Below are positions 30,003 through 38,641 of a stretch of DNA of 38,641 bases, in pieces. The position numbers were made by a program, and so were the translations under genes. The stretch lies in assembly GCA_003427395.1 (NCBI GenBank), contig BFEA01000021.1, positions 4,506,964 through 4,545,604 of the forward strand. The letters run 5' to 3'. The DNA comes from Chara braunii. Its lineage: Eukaryota > Streptophyta > Charophyceae > Charales > Characeae. Below the pieces are notes generated by a model. The model did not search any database. It was given only the letters and a program-made list of their open reading frames with translations, and was not told where the DNA came from. Numbering within the stretch: position 1 is the stretch's first letter; every line of letters starts with the position of its first letter.

Positions 30003-31526
30003 TGTTGTTCCTCTGAGGAGTATGCACGCTTCTCAAATGCAGTCTGTCTCAGGCTCAGTGACGATGATTGTTCCCCTACATCAGGGTGATGGGGAAAGTC
30101 TCTCACAGTTTTCCAATCCCTCTCAATCGATGAAGGAACAACAAGAGAGGGACCCTGTAGCAGAGAGCTCTCAAGAACAGTTGCTCAAAGTGGGATCAAG
30201 TTCAGTAACAGGGGAGCTTCTTCATTATAGGGGGGGGGAAGATAAATTGTTACAGTCTTCCAGTGGTCCTTTTTCGATGATGGAAACAAAAAAAATAGTG
30301 GTCCTCCAGGTTGGACGGTGTCCCAGCACCAGGGACAGCAAAACAGTTTGACTGCTAATACTCTAACAGAGAGTGTACAGTCACATATCGAGGAGGTATT
30401 GGTATTGCAAGGAATTCCGATGAACCAGAAACAAAGCATATCTTTATTGTGTGATAAGGCACAGGTAGTACAGTCAGTACAGTTAATCCATGCACAAGAA
30501 AGGACGATGGGAAACGAAATGTTTTTTCTTAGCTCATCGAGGGTAGTCTTGCAATCAGAGGGAAACAACCTGTTTCCAACTGTGTCTGGGACACTACTCT
30601 TCCAACAGTCATCAAAGAGTTTGGTCAAAGAAAAGGAAAAAGTTGGAGGAAGGCATGACAGTTTGATGTCCTCAGCATTAGAGGTCAGGGAGAGTGAGAC
30701 TAAAGAGGAAGAAGACAGTCCTCCCAAGGCAACTGCTCAGAACTGTGTACATATGACCCAGGCGGTTAAAGAGATAGTATCAGAGATTACTAGTGAAAAG
30801 AAATTCCTACTTCTGACAGGGCAGACTGCTACAGTATCATCCCAAAGGGACTTGGAACAATCCAAAAGGGATTTAATTCAGGTTTCTGAAAAGCAAATGA
30901 TCCTTCCTAACGTGTTATTAAAGGGTAACGAAGTCAGTAAAGAATCGAAAGATGGGGGGGAACATGATTTACAGATGATGGAACAGGCTTCCACAAGCAA
31001 AAGACAGAAACTTAGACAGCGGATGATTCAGGGTCAAGGAGACCTCCCGCCATCGAAAGTGAGAGTTATCATCCTGCCAGTCAGATGCAGAGGAGGAAGT
31101 TGGCAAGTTGGGTTGTTAGAACCGCAAGGTGCAGCATATGGTGAAGTAACCGTGCATGGTACTAAACCTCAAATGCTATCCATAGTATCTTTGACAGGTG
31201 GAATGGCGAGAGAATCGTGAATAAAGTTGGAAATACTTAAATTTATTAAGGAAAACCTCCCAGCAGGCGGTGTATCTATTCTTACACTAACATCAGAAGA
31301 ACAACGAGTTGCAGAGAGGGATGTGTATCTAAAATACGAAGGGACAAGACAAGAAGAATTGAAATGGTTTGGTCAGGAAGCACTGAAAGATATTCAAGTG
31401 CTCAAAATCAAGGCATGCTTCTTCTGGTCAGAGGATGATGTAGGGGTCCTTCCAGCTAGATTGTTGAAACATGGCATTTTGGAGAAAGGGGGGATTCTCG
31501 ATTCGGGCCAGTGGAAGAAACTCTAG
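30003..31526 (+). pseudogene. LINE-E ORF2 N-terminus with Nudix-like domain
   Basis: Ser/Gln/Glu-rich sequence (about 30000-31040, with a frame change near 30340) leads into a folded-looking region: VRVIILPVRCRGGSWQVGLL, VSLTGGMARES, a TGA at 31218-31220, then ILKFIKENLPAGGVSIL, a longer insertion, KACFFWSEDDV and, in the next frame, VEETLEEVF. This matches the order and several residues of LINE-A residues 143-290 (LPMR, WQLGL, LIKEN, LLWFSHDQ). GG followed by E and IKEN occupies the place of a Nudix box, with its catalytic glutamates mostly absent. The frame ends in TAG at 31526; the endonuclease frame follows within 40 bp. The Nudix name is inferred, but homology between the two LINEs is well supported. 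Confidence 0.5.
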
Positions 31527-31561
31527 AAGAGGTCTTCTCATAGTCCATCTCAGGGGATCGT

Positions 31562-33193
31562 TTGGTACCTAATATAATTACTGAAATGGAAGGAATTAAA
31601 ATTATTGATGTTTTGTATAATAAGAACAAAGAATGGAAGGTACTTAGAAGACAAGCGAACTTAGACCTCAGATCCCTGAATGTGAATGGATTAGCCTCAA
31701 CAAAATTGAACAAGAGACAAGCAATCTATGATCAATTGAAAGGTATTGATGGGAAAGAATGGCCGGATGTGATATGCATTCAGGAAACTCACTTGCTGGA
31801 TTCACAAATGAATAACTACATACACAAACAGATATGGCCTCATCAATCATATAGAGCCCATGCTATCACGCCAGGGAGCTCTGGGGTCGCTATCTGGATT
31901 CCCCCCCAGTCTAGAGCAAAGATTGTCTACTCAGTGGCTGACCAGGAACAAGGACGGTGGGTGTTTGTGCTAGCAATGCTTGAATTAGAGATGGTAGGAA
32001 TATTATGTGTATATGGACCAAACGAGATAAGGGAAAAGCAAGTTTTCTTTGGCAACATTCTTCCACGCCTGCCAGTAGGTATTCCCCTTATTATAGCTGG
32101 GGACTTTAATGCTGCCCCAGATCATTTAATAGATAGGTGGCGTCCTCCTTCCCCTTGTCCATCAAACTTTTTAATGGATGAAAGGGTAATCGCAGATCTA
32201 TGCCAATCAATGAATCTCTTTGATTCCTACAGAAGGTTGAATCCAGTGACCAGAACCTTTACCTGCTTTAGGAAAGGCGCTGCAAATCAAAACTCAAAAT
32301 CTCGTATTGATTTGATTCTGATGGCCGATGAGTTACTAGGTGCGCTTCAATTGGCAGAGATTTTTTCAAAAAGTCCTTTCCCAGGTCTGGATCATTCTAT
32401 GTGTGTGGCAATCTTGCCTTTCAGAAAGAAACCAGATCAAGGGAAAAAATTCTATCATCTCAACACTTCACATCTCAAAAAGGATTGTTTTCTCCAATAC
32501 CTGAGTGACGTTTGGATATATTGGAAAGATCAGAAGGATTGTATTAGGGATGACATTCAATGGTTTAATAACGGCCTAGCTTTTCTAGGTCGTAAATGCA
32601 ATGAATATTCTAAACTTTTGGCAAAACAGAGACATGTTAAAGAAACCAACATCCTCGATAGAATTACTGAGTTGCAAAATCAAGAAACAAAATCAGAGGA
32701 GCAAGGACTTGTGCAGTCGATAGCTGATGAACTCCAAAACATGGAATCTCATATTTTGAATCAAATGGAATACAGGTGGCAGGGATTAAGAATCAGGGGC
32801 AAAATCAGAGTTCAGAATATGGAAGGGTCAATGGATGCACCTTTCTTTGCGATGGCGAGAGCTAGAATAGGAAGAACTATCATTGAAATTCTAGAGGATC
32901 CGGCGGACCCCAATAAGAATCTGGTCACTTCGACTGCTGCATGCTCTAAAATAGCCAGAGACTTCTTCAAACCACTCTTTACCTCACATAACAGTCATAT
33001 TCCTAAAGAACAGCTTATCAGAGAAATGGACAAATTTCTTCATCCTTTAAGTACAACATTAACAGAGGAGCAGAAGGAGAAAATGGAAAGACCTCTTACA
33101 AAAGACGAAGTATGGAAAACCCTCTTATTAATGGAAGAAGACAAGTCCCCTGGAATTGATGGCCTACCAAAGAAATTTTGGGAAGCATCATGA
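31562..33193 (+). pseudogene. LINE-E endonuclease and linker
   Basis: A 543-codon open frame with a complete APE-type endonuclease: RSLNVNGL, CIQETHLL, SSGVAIWI, VYGPNEI, IAGDFNAAPDH, TFTCFRKG, SRIDLILMA and LDHSM, followed by the linker (QMEYRWQGLRIRGK, MDAPFFAMARARIGRTII, DFFKPLFTS) and the first RT segment with KSPGIDGLPKKFWEAS. The terminating TGA at 33191-33193 stands at a position where related RTs have Trp. The endonuclease reading itself has no stop, unlike LINE-A, so it is the best preserved domain in the window. The start Met is arbitrary, as upstream sequence in the same frame continues after a TAG. Confidence 0.92.
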
Positions 33194-34125
33194 GACTTTA
33201 TATCAGAGGATCTGATGGACTATTATCATGCAGTTTGGGAATCAGGGGACATGAGCAAATTTGTATGACAGAGAGTTCTTACTCTACTTTACAAGAAAGA
33301 AGACAAGACGAATATAAGAAATTACCGTCCGATAACCCTTCTCATAGTGGTCTATAAGCTTATTACAAAAGCACTAGCAGATCGAATGTCCACAATAATT
33401 TCAGATATTATTCATCCATCTCAAACGGGTTTCATATCTGGTAGGAACATTCAGGCTAATATCCTACTTGTAAATGAACTTCTCAAGTTATCTCGTCAGT
33501 CCAAACATAACGCAGCATTTATCTTTATTGATTTTGAGAAGGCATATGACCATGTGGATTGACTTTTTTTAGATAAATGCTTGGAGAAAATGAATTTTGG
33601 TCCTGATTTTAGACGACGGGTGAGAATATTACATCAAAACGTTACTACTAGGGTTATGGTAAACAACAATGTGAACCCCCCATCTCATTACAAAGATCAG
33701 TAAGACAAGGTGATCCTCTGACACCTTTTCTATTTGTCATAATTATGTTGGCATTAGCGGCAAATTTGAGGCATAACAAAGACATTAGTCGTATACAAGT
33801 CATTTGTATCCTTGAAGAAGCAATACCGGTTTGCTCTCTCTTTGCTGACGATCTTTTCATTATGGTTGATGCAACTCACGAAAATATGGAAGAAATTCAA
33901 ATATTAATGGATAAGTTCTGTCGGCTTTCATATATGAAAGTTAATTGGGGAAGTAAAACAACAGGTTGGTGGATACATCACCAAGGAGGGAGACCACCAG
34001 AGATACCAAGAATCAAGTGGCTATCCCTTGATACTCCCATCAAAGTGTTAGGGATCTCATTATCAACAAAAGGAAAACCATTTCCCATAATGAATGAATC
34101 TCCCAACCTGCTAGGGCTAAGATGA
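33194..34125 (+). pseudogene. LINE-E reverse transcriptase palm
   Basis: The RT core in pieces: RVLTLLYKKEDK and NYRPITLL near 33270-33345; SQTGFISGRNIQANILLVNE and IFIDFEKAYDHVD (33347-33562), ended by TGA where the family has Trp; a frameshift near 33690 before RSVRQGDPLTPFLFV; then SLFADDLFIMVDA (about 33837) and KVNWGSKTTGWWIHHQGGRP. FADD is the catalytic motif. A further TGA at 33266-33268 lies before QRVLTLL. It is inactive, but all core motifs are present in order. Confidence 0.9.
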
Positions 34126-36202
34126 AATTGTGGAAGAATAAACATACCTTTATTTTTGGACGATCAATGATTATTAATAATGTAGTCTTAGCATCTATTT
34201 GGTATAAGTCTGGGATTTGGGTTCTGGATAAGCACTTCCTTAAGCCTCTTCAGCGTCAATTAACTGCTTTTCTATGGAGGGGTAATCATGAGTGTAATAA
34301 TGTTATTAACAGAGTTGCATGGCAGTCCCTTATCCAACCAAAAGTGAAAGGCGGTTTGGGAATTCTGGATCCTCCAACTCAGGTTAAGGCTCTTTCAATC
34401 CAATGGATCCAACGCTTATTATTCAATCCTCAGACTCCATGGGCACCCTTAGCAGTAGAACAAATCAAGCGCCTAGCTCCAGTGACAACTGAGGAAGTTG
34501 ACCCATTGACATGGTTGAAAAACCGATCTTGGACCATCCCAAGGGGGATTTTTAGGGCCGAAGTGACAGTAACGGGTTCAAACAGACAGGAAGTCAGGCA
34601 AGACTTGAAAAATGATTTGTTTGGGGTGACCACGATTAAGACCTGGAGGCAGCTTCCTCTAACAGACAAGCTATCGCCAGAGAGGTGGGAGAAAGTTTGT
34701 CAGCAGCCTCTATTCGATAATAGATGGATTAGAGACTCTCAAGGGTATGTTCTACATTGTATGCATTCACCATGGAAAGGATGGATAAAAAGTGGAATCT
34801 TGAGGATTAACGATATATGGAATATGGACACTAATGACTGGAAAGACATTTCTGGTCTTAAGGAGAGACTACGGTATTGTCATCATTCAATGGACGCTCT
34901 AGAAAAGATAATTGATCTCATCCCCCTTGAATGGATTAAGATACTTAGGGGAGGACCCAAATTAATGTTGAATGATTGGGTAGCAGTCAAATCTCATCCT
35001 CAGTCACTTGGTTTGATTTTGGACAAAGGTCAAAATGAGGACTTCCTCCTACAGATTTTCTCATTGACGTCATCCAATACTATAGTTCCAACGTCTCAAG
35101 GGGAAACTCGTTGGTTTCAAGCTCATCACATTTTCAGGATAAGGGTAATCAGAAGAAATGAATCTTGGCTGGCCTTCAAACCGGACTGTCTTATCTCTAA
35201 ACTTCCACTGGACCCGGCCAATTGGGTATGGAGTTCAGAAACAAAAGCACGTGGGTATAACAGATCATACAAGACAGCTATTTATTCACTTAAAGTCAAA
35301 TCAGCTCATCGTATGCTACGTCCAAAATTTAATCTTAAGGATAGAATTTCCACTAGATGGATGAAGCACCTTAATATAAGTAAAAAGGAGTTAAGGTTTG
35401 TCAAGTGGTTTAAATCAGTCAAAGACAAACCAGCCAAAATTATGTCTCTTCAATGGCAAATTGAACACAGGTGTCTCCCTACCAACGATTGGATTATTGA
35501 CAGATCCTCTCTAGAACAGAAAGGATTAGCAACAAGATGGTGCAAACTCTGCAGATCAGCCTATCCGAGTATAACGACTCTGAGACCATTGAGCATATAT
35601 TTATGCAATGTCCGGTCTCTATTTGGACATGGAGATGGTGGGACCGTATCTGGTCTCAACTGGTCCCAGACATCCCTTGGCCATGGGGATGGAAAGTTAT
35701 TCTCCTTGAAACATGGAACNCTNATCCAAATTTACTGGGAAACAATGAAGAATTTGTGGATAATTTATTTCGGGTAGGGAGAAGAGCGGTAATGTGGGCT
35801 ATATGGATGAGAAGGTGTACTTATGAATGGGAAGGGGCTAGGTTGGATGGACCTGATTACACAGAGAATATTAAGCAGCNAATTCAAACAGACATCTTAT
35901 CCAAATGGTTTCAAATAAAAGAAAAAGTCCAATTCCTTTCCAGTAAGACAGAAATCCAAGCACATTTTCAAAAATTCAGTCATAATTGGCTGGGCGAAAA
36001 CCAGGGAGGGAGAGCGGGAAAAGTCATATGGAATGGGGCAAGGGATGATGATGATGCTGAGATCATAAGAGACTATAAATTAGTTTTCGAGGACTGGACT
36101 ACTATTGATGCTTCAGTNCCAATGCGNCCTTTATCAGACTTCCCTGATCCGTTTCCCCNTTCAGCATCTGCACTTGTTCCTAGTTCTTGGTATGGAATCT
36201 AA
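34122..36202 (+). pseudogene. LINE-E RT connection domain and zf-RVT C-terminus
   Basis: A 551-codon frame with HTFIFGRSMIINNVVLASIW, FLWRGNHEC, RVAWQSLIQPKVKGGLGI, WIQRLLFN, SAHRMLRPKFNLKDR and HRCLPTNDWIIDRSSLEQKG. A frameshift near 35570 moves the reading to the frame starting at 35537, which gives SETIEHIFMQCPVSIWTWRW (the zinc region) and PWPWGWKVILLETWN, then RAVMWAIWMRRCTYEWEG, and ends with DFPDPFP before TAA at about 36202. The Cys/His spacing follows plant LINE zf-RVT domains. No RNase H domain is seen. Ns at 35720 and 35723 fall in the zinc region. Confidence 0.9.
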
Positions 36203-36499
36203 GTGTATTGATCAGATTGAATGTTGTTGTCAGGAAAAGCAAAGCTAGTTGTTAAGGTTGTATATGGCGTCCTGTGAAAAGNATGAAGAGGTTTTGCTTT
36301 TTCCTTGGTTCAGAGGAGAGGAAGAGAGTGATCCCAATAGAGGGATCAATTGGTCAGTTTGAAGGACAATGAGCCTGTTTCTCAGTTTTCTCGTTTCAAT
36401 TACTCCGGGTAGACTGTGAGGAGCCCGGCCTCAATATTCTTATGATTAATATCAGCCTTGGGCACTGGGCCCGTTTTCAAAAAAAAAAAAAAAAAAAAA
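36203..36499 (+). other. LINE-E 3' UTR and A-tail
   Basis: After the ORF2 stop the sequence contains ACTCCGGGTAGACTGTGAGG and ends GCCTTGGGCACTGGGCCCG, TTTTC and A19. GCCTTG.GCA..GGGCC also precedes the A-tail of the tail at 38034-38161 (GCCTTGCGCAGGGGCC), linking the two 3' ends. Confidence 0.65.
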
Positions 36500-37792
36500 G
36501 GTCCATGTACAGTCAGGGGGTCCAGCGCTTTACAAACGCCGGACCCTCAGGAACAACAAATTTTGACAAGTTTTCGGCCAAAAAACTCGGTTTCAATTTC
36601 GTTCAAAAAATAAAAGATGTCCATTTTGACGAAATCGTAGTCGCATGTGCACCATCGACGCATCAGAAAGTACAAAGTGCCAAGACCTATGAATGTGAAC
36701 ACAACAACGCTTGCAACAAACAACACGAGAACACCCAACACGAGAACGATAACCATAGACATCACTGGCTGAAGTGCACCCGCCTTGCAACCGTCGCAGT
36801 CGGCCGAACTTTCAACGACAATGACTGTAGGACCATGACATCCACAACAACAACACAGGCATGGAGACCCTCGCAGCTGGCGATGTGGCAACGAGTTGCA
36901 CGCCACGCCTTCACGGTTTCTGACGAGAACTGCCGAACCCTCCGTCACACGGGCTGTGCACGTGTCAACACCCGACAACCAGGGGCAACGAACCTACCAC
37001 CCACCACCTCCCCGCCTGCTCAAAACTGCCGAACCGAATCCTTCATTCCACCTTCCGGACTGAGCGTACATCGCCGACTTTCTCCTTAGGCCAGCCCAAA
37101 AAAGATGATGGGATGAAAGCCAGCACCTTCTCGCACAGTCTGCCCTCGCCCCGGCTGTAAACACTTTGTGGCTGTGCCACGAGTGGACGTGTCTGCCACG
37201 ACGTGTTTGTGACACAATGGCTGGTCTGAGGGAGACTGAACGTTGGATTCGGGAGACGAAGCAGCCGACCCCCCCCCCGATGTGCGTGCAGCATTCACAA
37301 AAGACCGTACATGGCTACGGAGGCTGGCATTCGTCGCAGTCTGCATGCGAACAGTGGAAGAAGGATATCGGGTTCTGCATGCAGCCAGCCTACGTGCTTG
37401 TTGTAGCATTACGGAGGCGGGCGACGAAAATTTGAAATCGCAAGGCCATTGGGGCGCGGGAGACATTCAAAACAAAAAATGACGAGGACCTCCCCACCCC
37501 ACACGGTGCCACGGTCCAGGCCCCAACGGTCAACATCCGACAACAACCCTTGTCCGGCCTCAGGCCCGCTGGACTGAACACTGGACCGCTACATGTCTGC
37601 TTTGCAGGCGCCCAACTTCCATCCGAATATGCCAGAGTATGCACCCAAGAGGTAGGTAAATGGGCTGACTTTTGGAAATTGGGAATTTGGGGCCACGTAG
37701 GAATAAGGGGGCCGTGGACCGAGTGGAAACAGTCGGCAGACGACTTCCGCAAAGCCAAAATCCGTCTGTGGGGTCTCGGAAGTTGTGAGGCA
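36500..37792. other. Harbinger right interior, no confident gene
   Basis: A palindromic segment at 36518-36546 (GGGTCC.GCG with CGC.GGACCC) begins the region. A minus-strand frame (36547-36978) has one hydrophobic stretch and a Cys-rich part; plus frames are Thr/Asn-rich. None shows a Myb/SANT or other domain. It probably is the decayed right half of the Harbinger, perhaps including its second ORF. Confidence 0.4.
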
Positions 37793-37833
37793 ACTTCCGA
37801 AACCGTTTGCCGCCGTCCTGTGGGGTCCTACCC
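37793..37833 (-). repeat. Harbinger right terminal inverted repeat
   Basis: Exact 41-bp complement of the left repeat. CGGAAGTTG and CAACTTCCG (37777-37799, 5-nt loop) form a perfect 9-bp subterminal hairpin. Confidence 0.85.
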
Positions 37834-37837
37834 TACG

Positions 37838-38033
37838 AAAAGAAAAGAAAAGAAAAAAAAAACGTATGAAACAGCCCGAGCAGCTGCTAGGGGTGCTGAT
37901 ATGATCAGACACCGCTAGCAGTGTCGGGATGGCTCCATCTATTGGTGGGGAGCAACACATGCTGGAAATCGGGTCCAGCGTCCCTGTAAAGTACATTTAA
38001 AATTCAATTATACAGTTTGATATGAACCATGTC
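37838..38033 (-). mobile_element. LINE 3' tail stub
   Basis: The minus strand reads GGGACGCTGGACCCGATTTCC, CCACCAATAGATGGAGCC, a stem-loop, then CTCGGGCTGTTTCATACG. The stem-loop arms CTGCTAG and CTAGCAG plus GGTG and CACC are at 37878-37917. The expected T-run is replaced by a plus-strand A-rich tract (37837-37861), so its end has been altered. It lies directly beside the Harbinger border. Confidence 0.65.
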
Positions 38034-38120
38034 AATAGATGGAGCAGCCCGCCAGGCAATGCCTCAATCCCGGTGGTTATCTTACCACCACCAGGATAGA
38101 GGCCTTGCGCAGGGGCCTTT

Positions 38121-38161
<41 letters not shown>
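38034..38161 (+). mobile_element. LINE 3' tail stub, plus strand, A36 tail
   Basis: Begins CAATAGATGGAGCAGCCCG, in the middle of the conserved tail, then CCACCAGGATAGAGG (as in the 14568 tail, which has CCAGGATAGAGG) and GCCTTGCGCAGGGGCC, then A36 (38126-38161). It is severely 5'-truncated and lies head to head with the preceding minus-strand tail. No target duplication was found. Confidence 0.6.
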
Positions 38162-38163
<2 letters not shown>

Positions 38164-38300
38164 TACGAAAACAATAAGCTCGTGAAAGGTTAGTAAGCCT
38201 GTAATCTGTACTAACTATCGATTGTAATGTAGTTTACAGTGTGAACCCTGTCAGCTATGAAAACAATCAAATTGTGGAAGGTTTAGTATGCATGTAGGGG
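38164..38300. repeat. Imperfect 92-bp tandem repeat
   Basis: GAAAACAATAAGCTCGTG (38167) and GAAAACAATCAAATTGTG (38259) are followed by GGTTAGTAAGCCTGTA and GGTTTAGTATGCATGTA. It starts right after the A-tail. No coding function is seen. Confidence 0.65.
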
Positions 38301-38641
38301 AGGAGGGCTGTAATAGGCCCAGCATCCTCATTGTTTCCTGGGGCTGTGGTTATTTCTCTTGCTGGACCGGGACTCAATCGTCCCATGGAGCTGCTTGTAA
38401 CACCCATCCCATTCTTGGAGCGCCCATTATCTGTTAACCCCCTCCCTAAACACAAGGAGCTAACCACTCTCCCCACCGCCAGCTCATCCCATGGATGCTG
38501 TGGAGAATGTGGGCTTCGTTGTCCAATCCTTCTTCCTTTTGTACTCAGACTGTGCCTGTATCTCCTTCCGCCCTGCTTAACTGGCCTACTCTCGGACATC
38601 CCTGGCCGGCAATCGAGATGAAAGGTCAAGATGGCAGAGGC
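38301..38641. other. No gene; homologous to LINE-A upstream region
   Basis: 38330-38396 matches 14771-14835 and lacks the tail inserted there. It may be the 5' UTR of another LINE copy. The rest to the end of the window shows no supported feature. Confidence 0.45.

Larger units (their letters stand above)
29872..36499 (+). mobile_element. LINE-E, long plus-strand LINE nested in Harbinger
   Basis: Plus-strand LINE with the order low-complexity N-terminus, Nudix-like domain, endonuclease, linker, RT, connection, zf-RVT, 3' UTR and A-tail (36480-36499). No ORF1 is seen, so it is 5'-truncated or begins near the microsatellite. Its end GGGCACTGGGCCCGTTTTC before the A-tail resembles the core of the other LINE tails (GCTGGACCCGTTTTCC). 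The target duplication was not found, so the left border is approximate. Ns at 35720, 35723, 35880, 36118, 36127, 36159 and 36282 are in its 3' part. Confidence 0.8.
27400..37833 (+). mobile_element. PIF/Harbinger transposon with nested LINE-E
   Basis: A 41-bp terminal inverted repeat, starting GGGTAGGACCCCACAGG, is identical at both ends (27400-27440 and 37793-37833). The flanks are TAA (27397-27399) and TAC (37834-37836); PIF/Harbinger elements duplicate TTA or TAA, so TAC may be a mutated copy. A Harbinger transposase remnant lies inside the left end. The length is inflated by LINE-E (about 6.6 kb) and microsatellites; the original was about 3-4 kb. A second Myb/SANT-type ORF, common in this superfamily, was not recognised on the right side. 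Confidence 0.75.

Noticed and set aside
33191-33562. UGA read as tryptophan
   Set aside because: The same elements also carry TAA, TAG and frameshifts, so decay is sufficient.
35537-35777. Programmed frameshift in the zinc region
   Set aside because: LINE-E and LINE-B both change frame in the same direction here, but LINE-C reads through without a shift, so the shifts are probably independent decay.
36547-36978. Minus-strand membrane protein with one hydrophobic segment
   Set aside because: It starts at TTG, has no family resemblance, lies in decayed Harbinger sequence and overlaps equally long frames on the other strand.
27400-37833. CRISPR array, bacterial operon or defence island anywhere in the window
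   Set aside because: Repeats are transposon ends or microsatellites with no regular spacers; no ribosome-binding or operon structure; all recognised proteins are eukaryotic transposon proteins.

Overview
This is eukaryotic repeat-rich nuclear DNA. I see no intact host gene, no operon-like organisation and no rRNA, tRNA or CRISPR array. The content is nested, decaying transposable elements: several L1-type LINEs with an APE endonuclease, an RT with the FADD motif and a C-terminal zf-RVT zinc region; two Ty3/gypsy fragments; a PIF/Harbinger DNA transposon; MITE-like foldbacks; and (GT)n, (ATG)n and (AAC)n microsatellites. This style fits a large plant-lineage genome. A streptophyte green alga such as Chara is my guess, from LINE and gypsy protein style only, and cannot be proved here. 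Scattered single Ns mark an imperfect assembly.

Layout. LINE-A lies on the minus strand from 14356 down past base 1: ORF1 (14356-13774 and 10508-9759), a Gln-rich region (9756-7282), a conserved Nudix-like domain (5922-6359), endonuclease (5968-4793), linker (4790-4214) and RT (822-1). It is broken by a 3.3-kb insertion in ORF1 (10509-13773, target duplication AGAGTGT), an AT-rich block (6990-7281) and a block holding a gypsy fragment, a MITE and a tandem repeat (825-4210). Region 14780-16370 has no gene. A plus-strand gypsy fragment (primer site near 16808; gag and protease 17774-20503) follows, itself carrying an insertion at 19259-19880. LINE-C (21530-23367, plus) is a 5'-truncated copy with a perfect 15-bp target duplication; a short LINE tail (23391-23586) sits beside it. 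LINE-B (24728-27120, minus) is the C-terminal half of an ORF2.

The last 11 kb is one Harbinger element (27400-37833) with identical 41-bp terminal inverted repeats. It has a mutated transposase (27834-29187) and a long LINE (LINE-E, about 29872-36499, plus) nested inside it. Two more LINE tails and a 92-bp tandem repeat close the window.

How the parts relate. The LINE-C target duplication shows that a roughly 130-200 bp hairpin-rich sequence, found at least six times here, is the LINE 3' tail. The same tail and a poly-A end the 3.3-kb insertion in LINE-A, whose upstream part is not LINE: it carries a 320-codon ORF and G-box palindromes. It looks like a LINE-made chimeric retrocopy. The most novel protein feature is the Nudix-like domain just upstream of the endonuclease, present in two divergent LINEs and apparently lacking Nudix catalytic residues.
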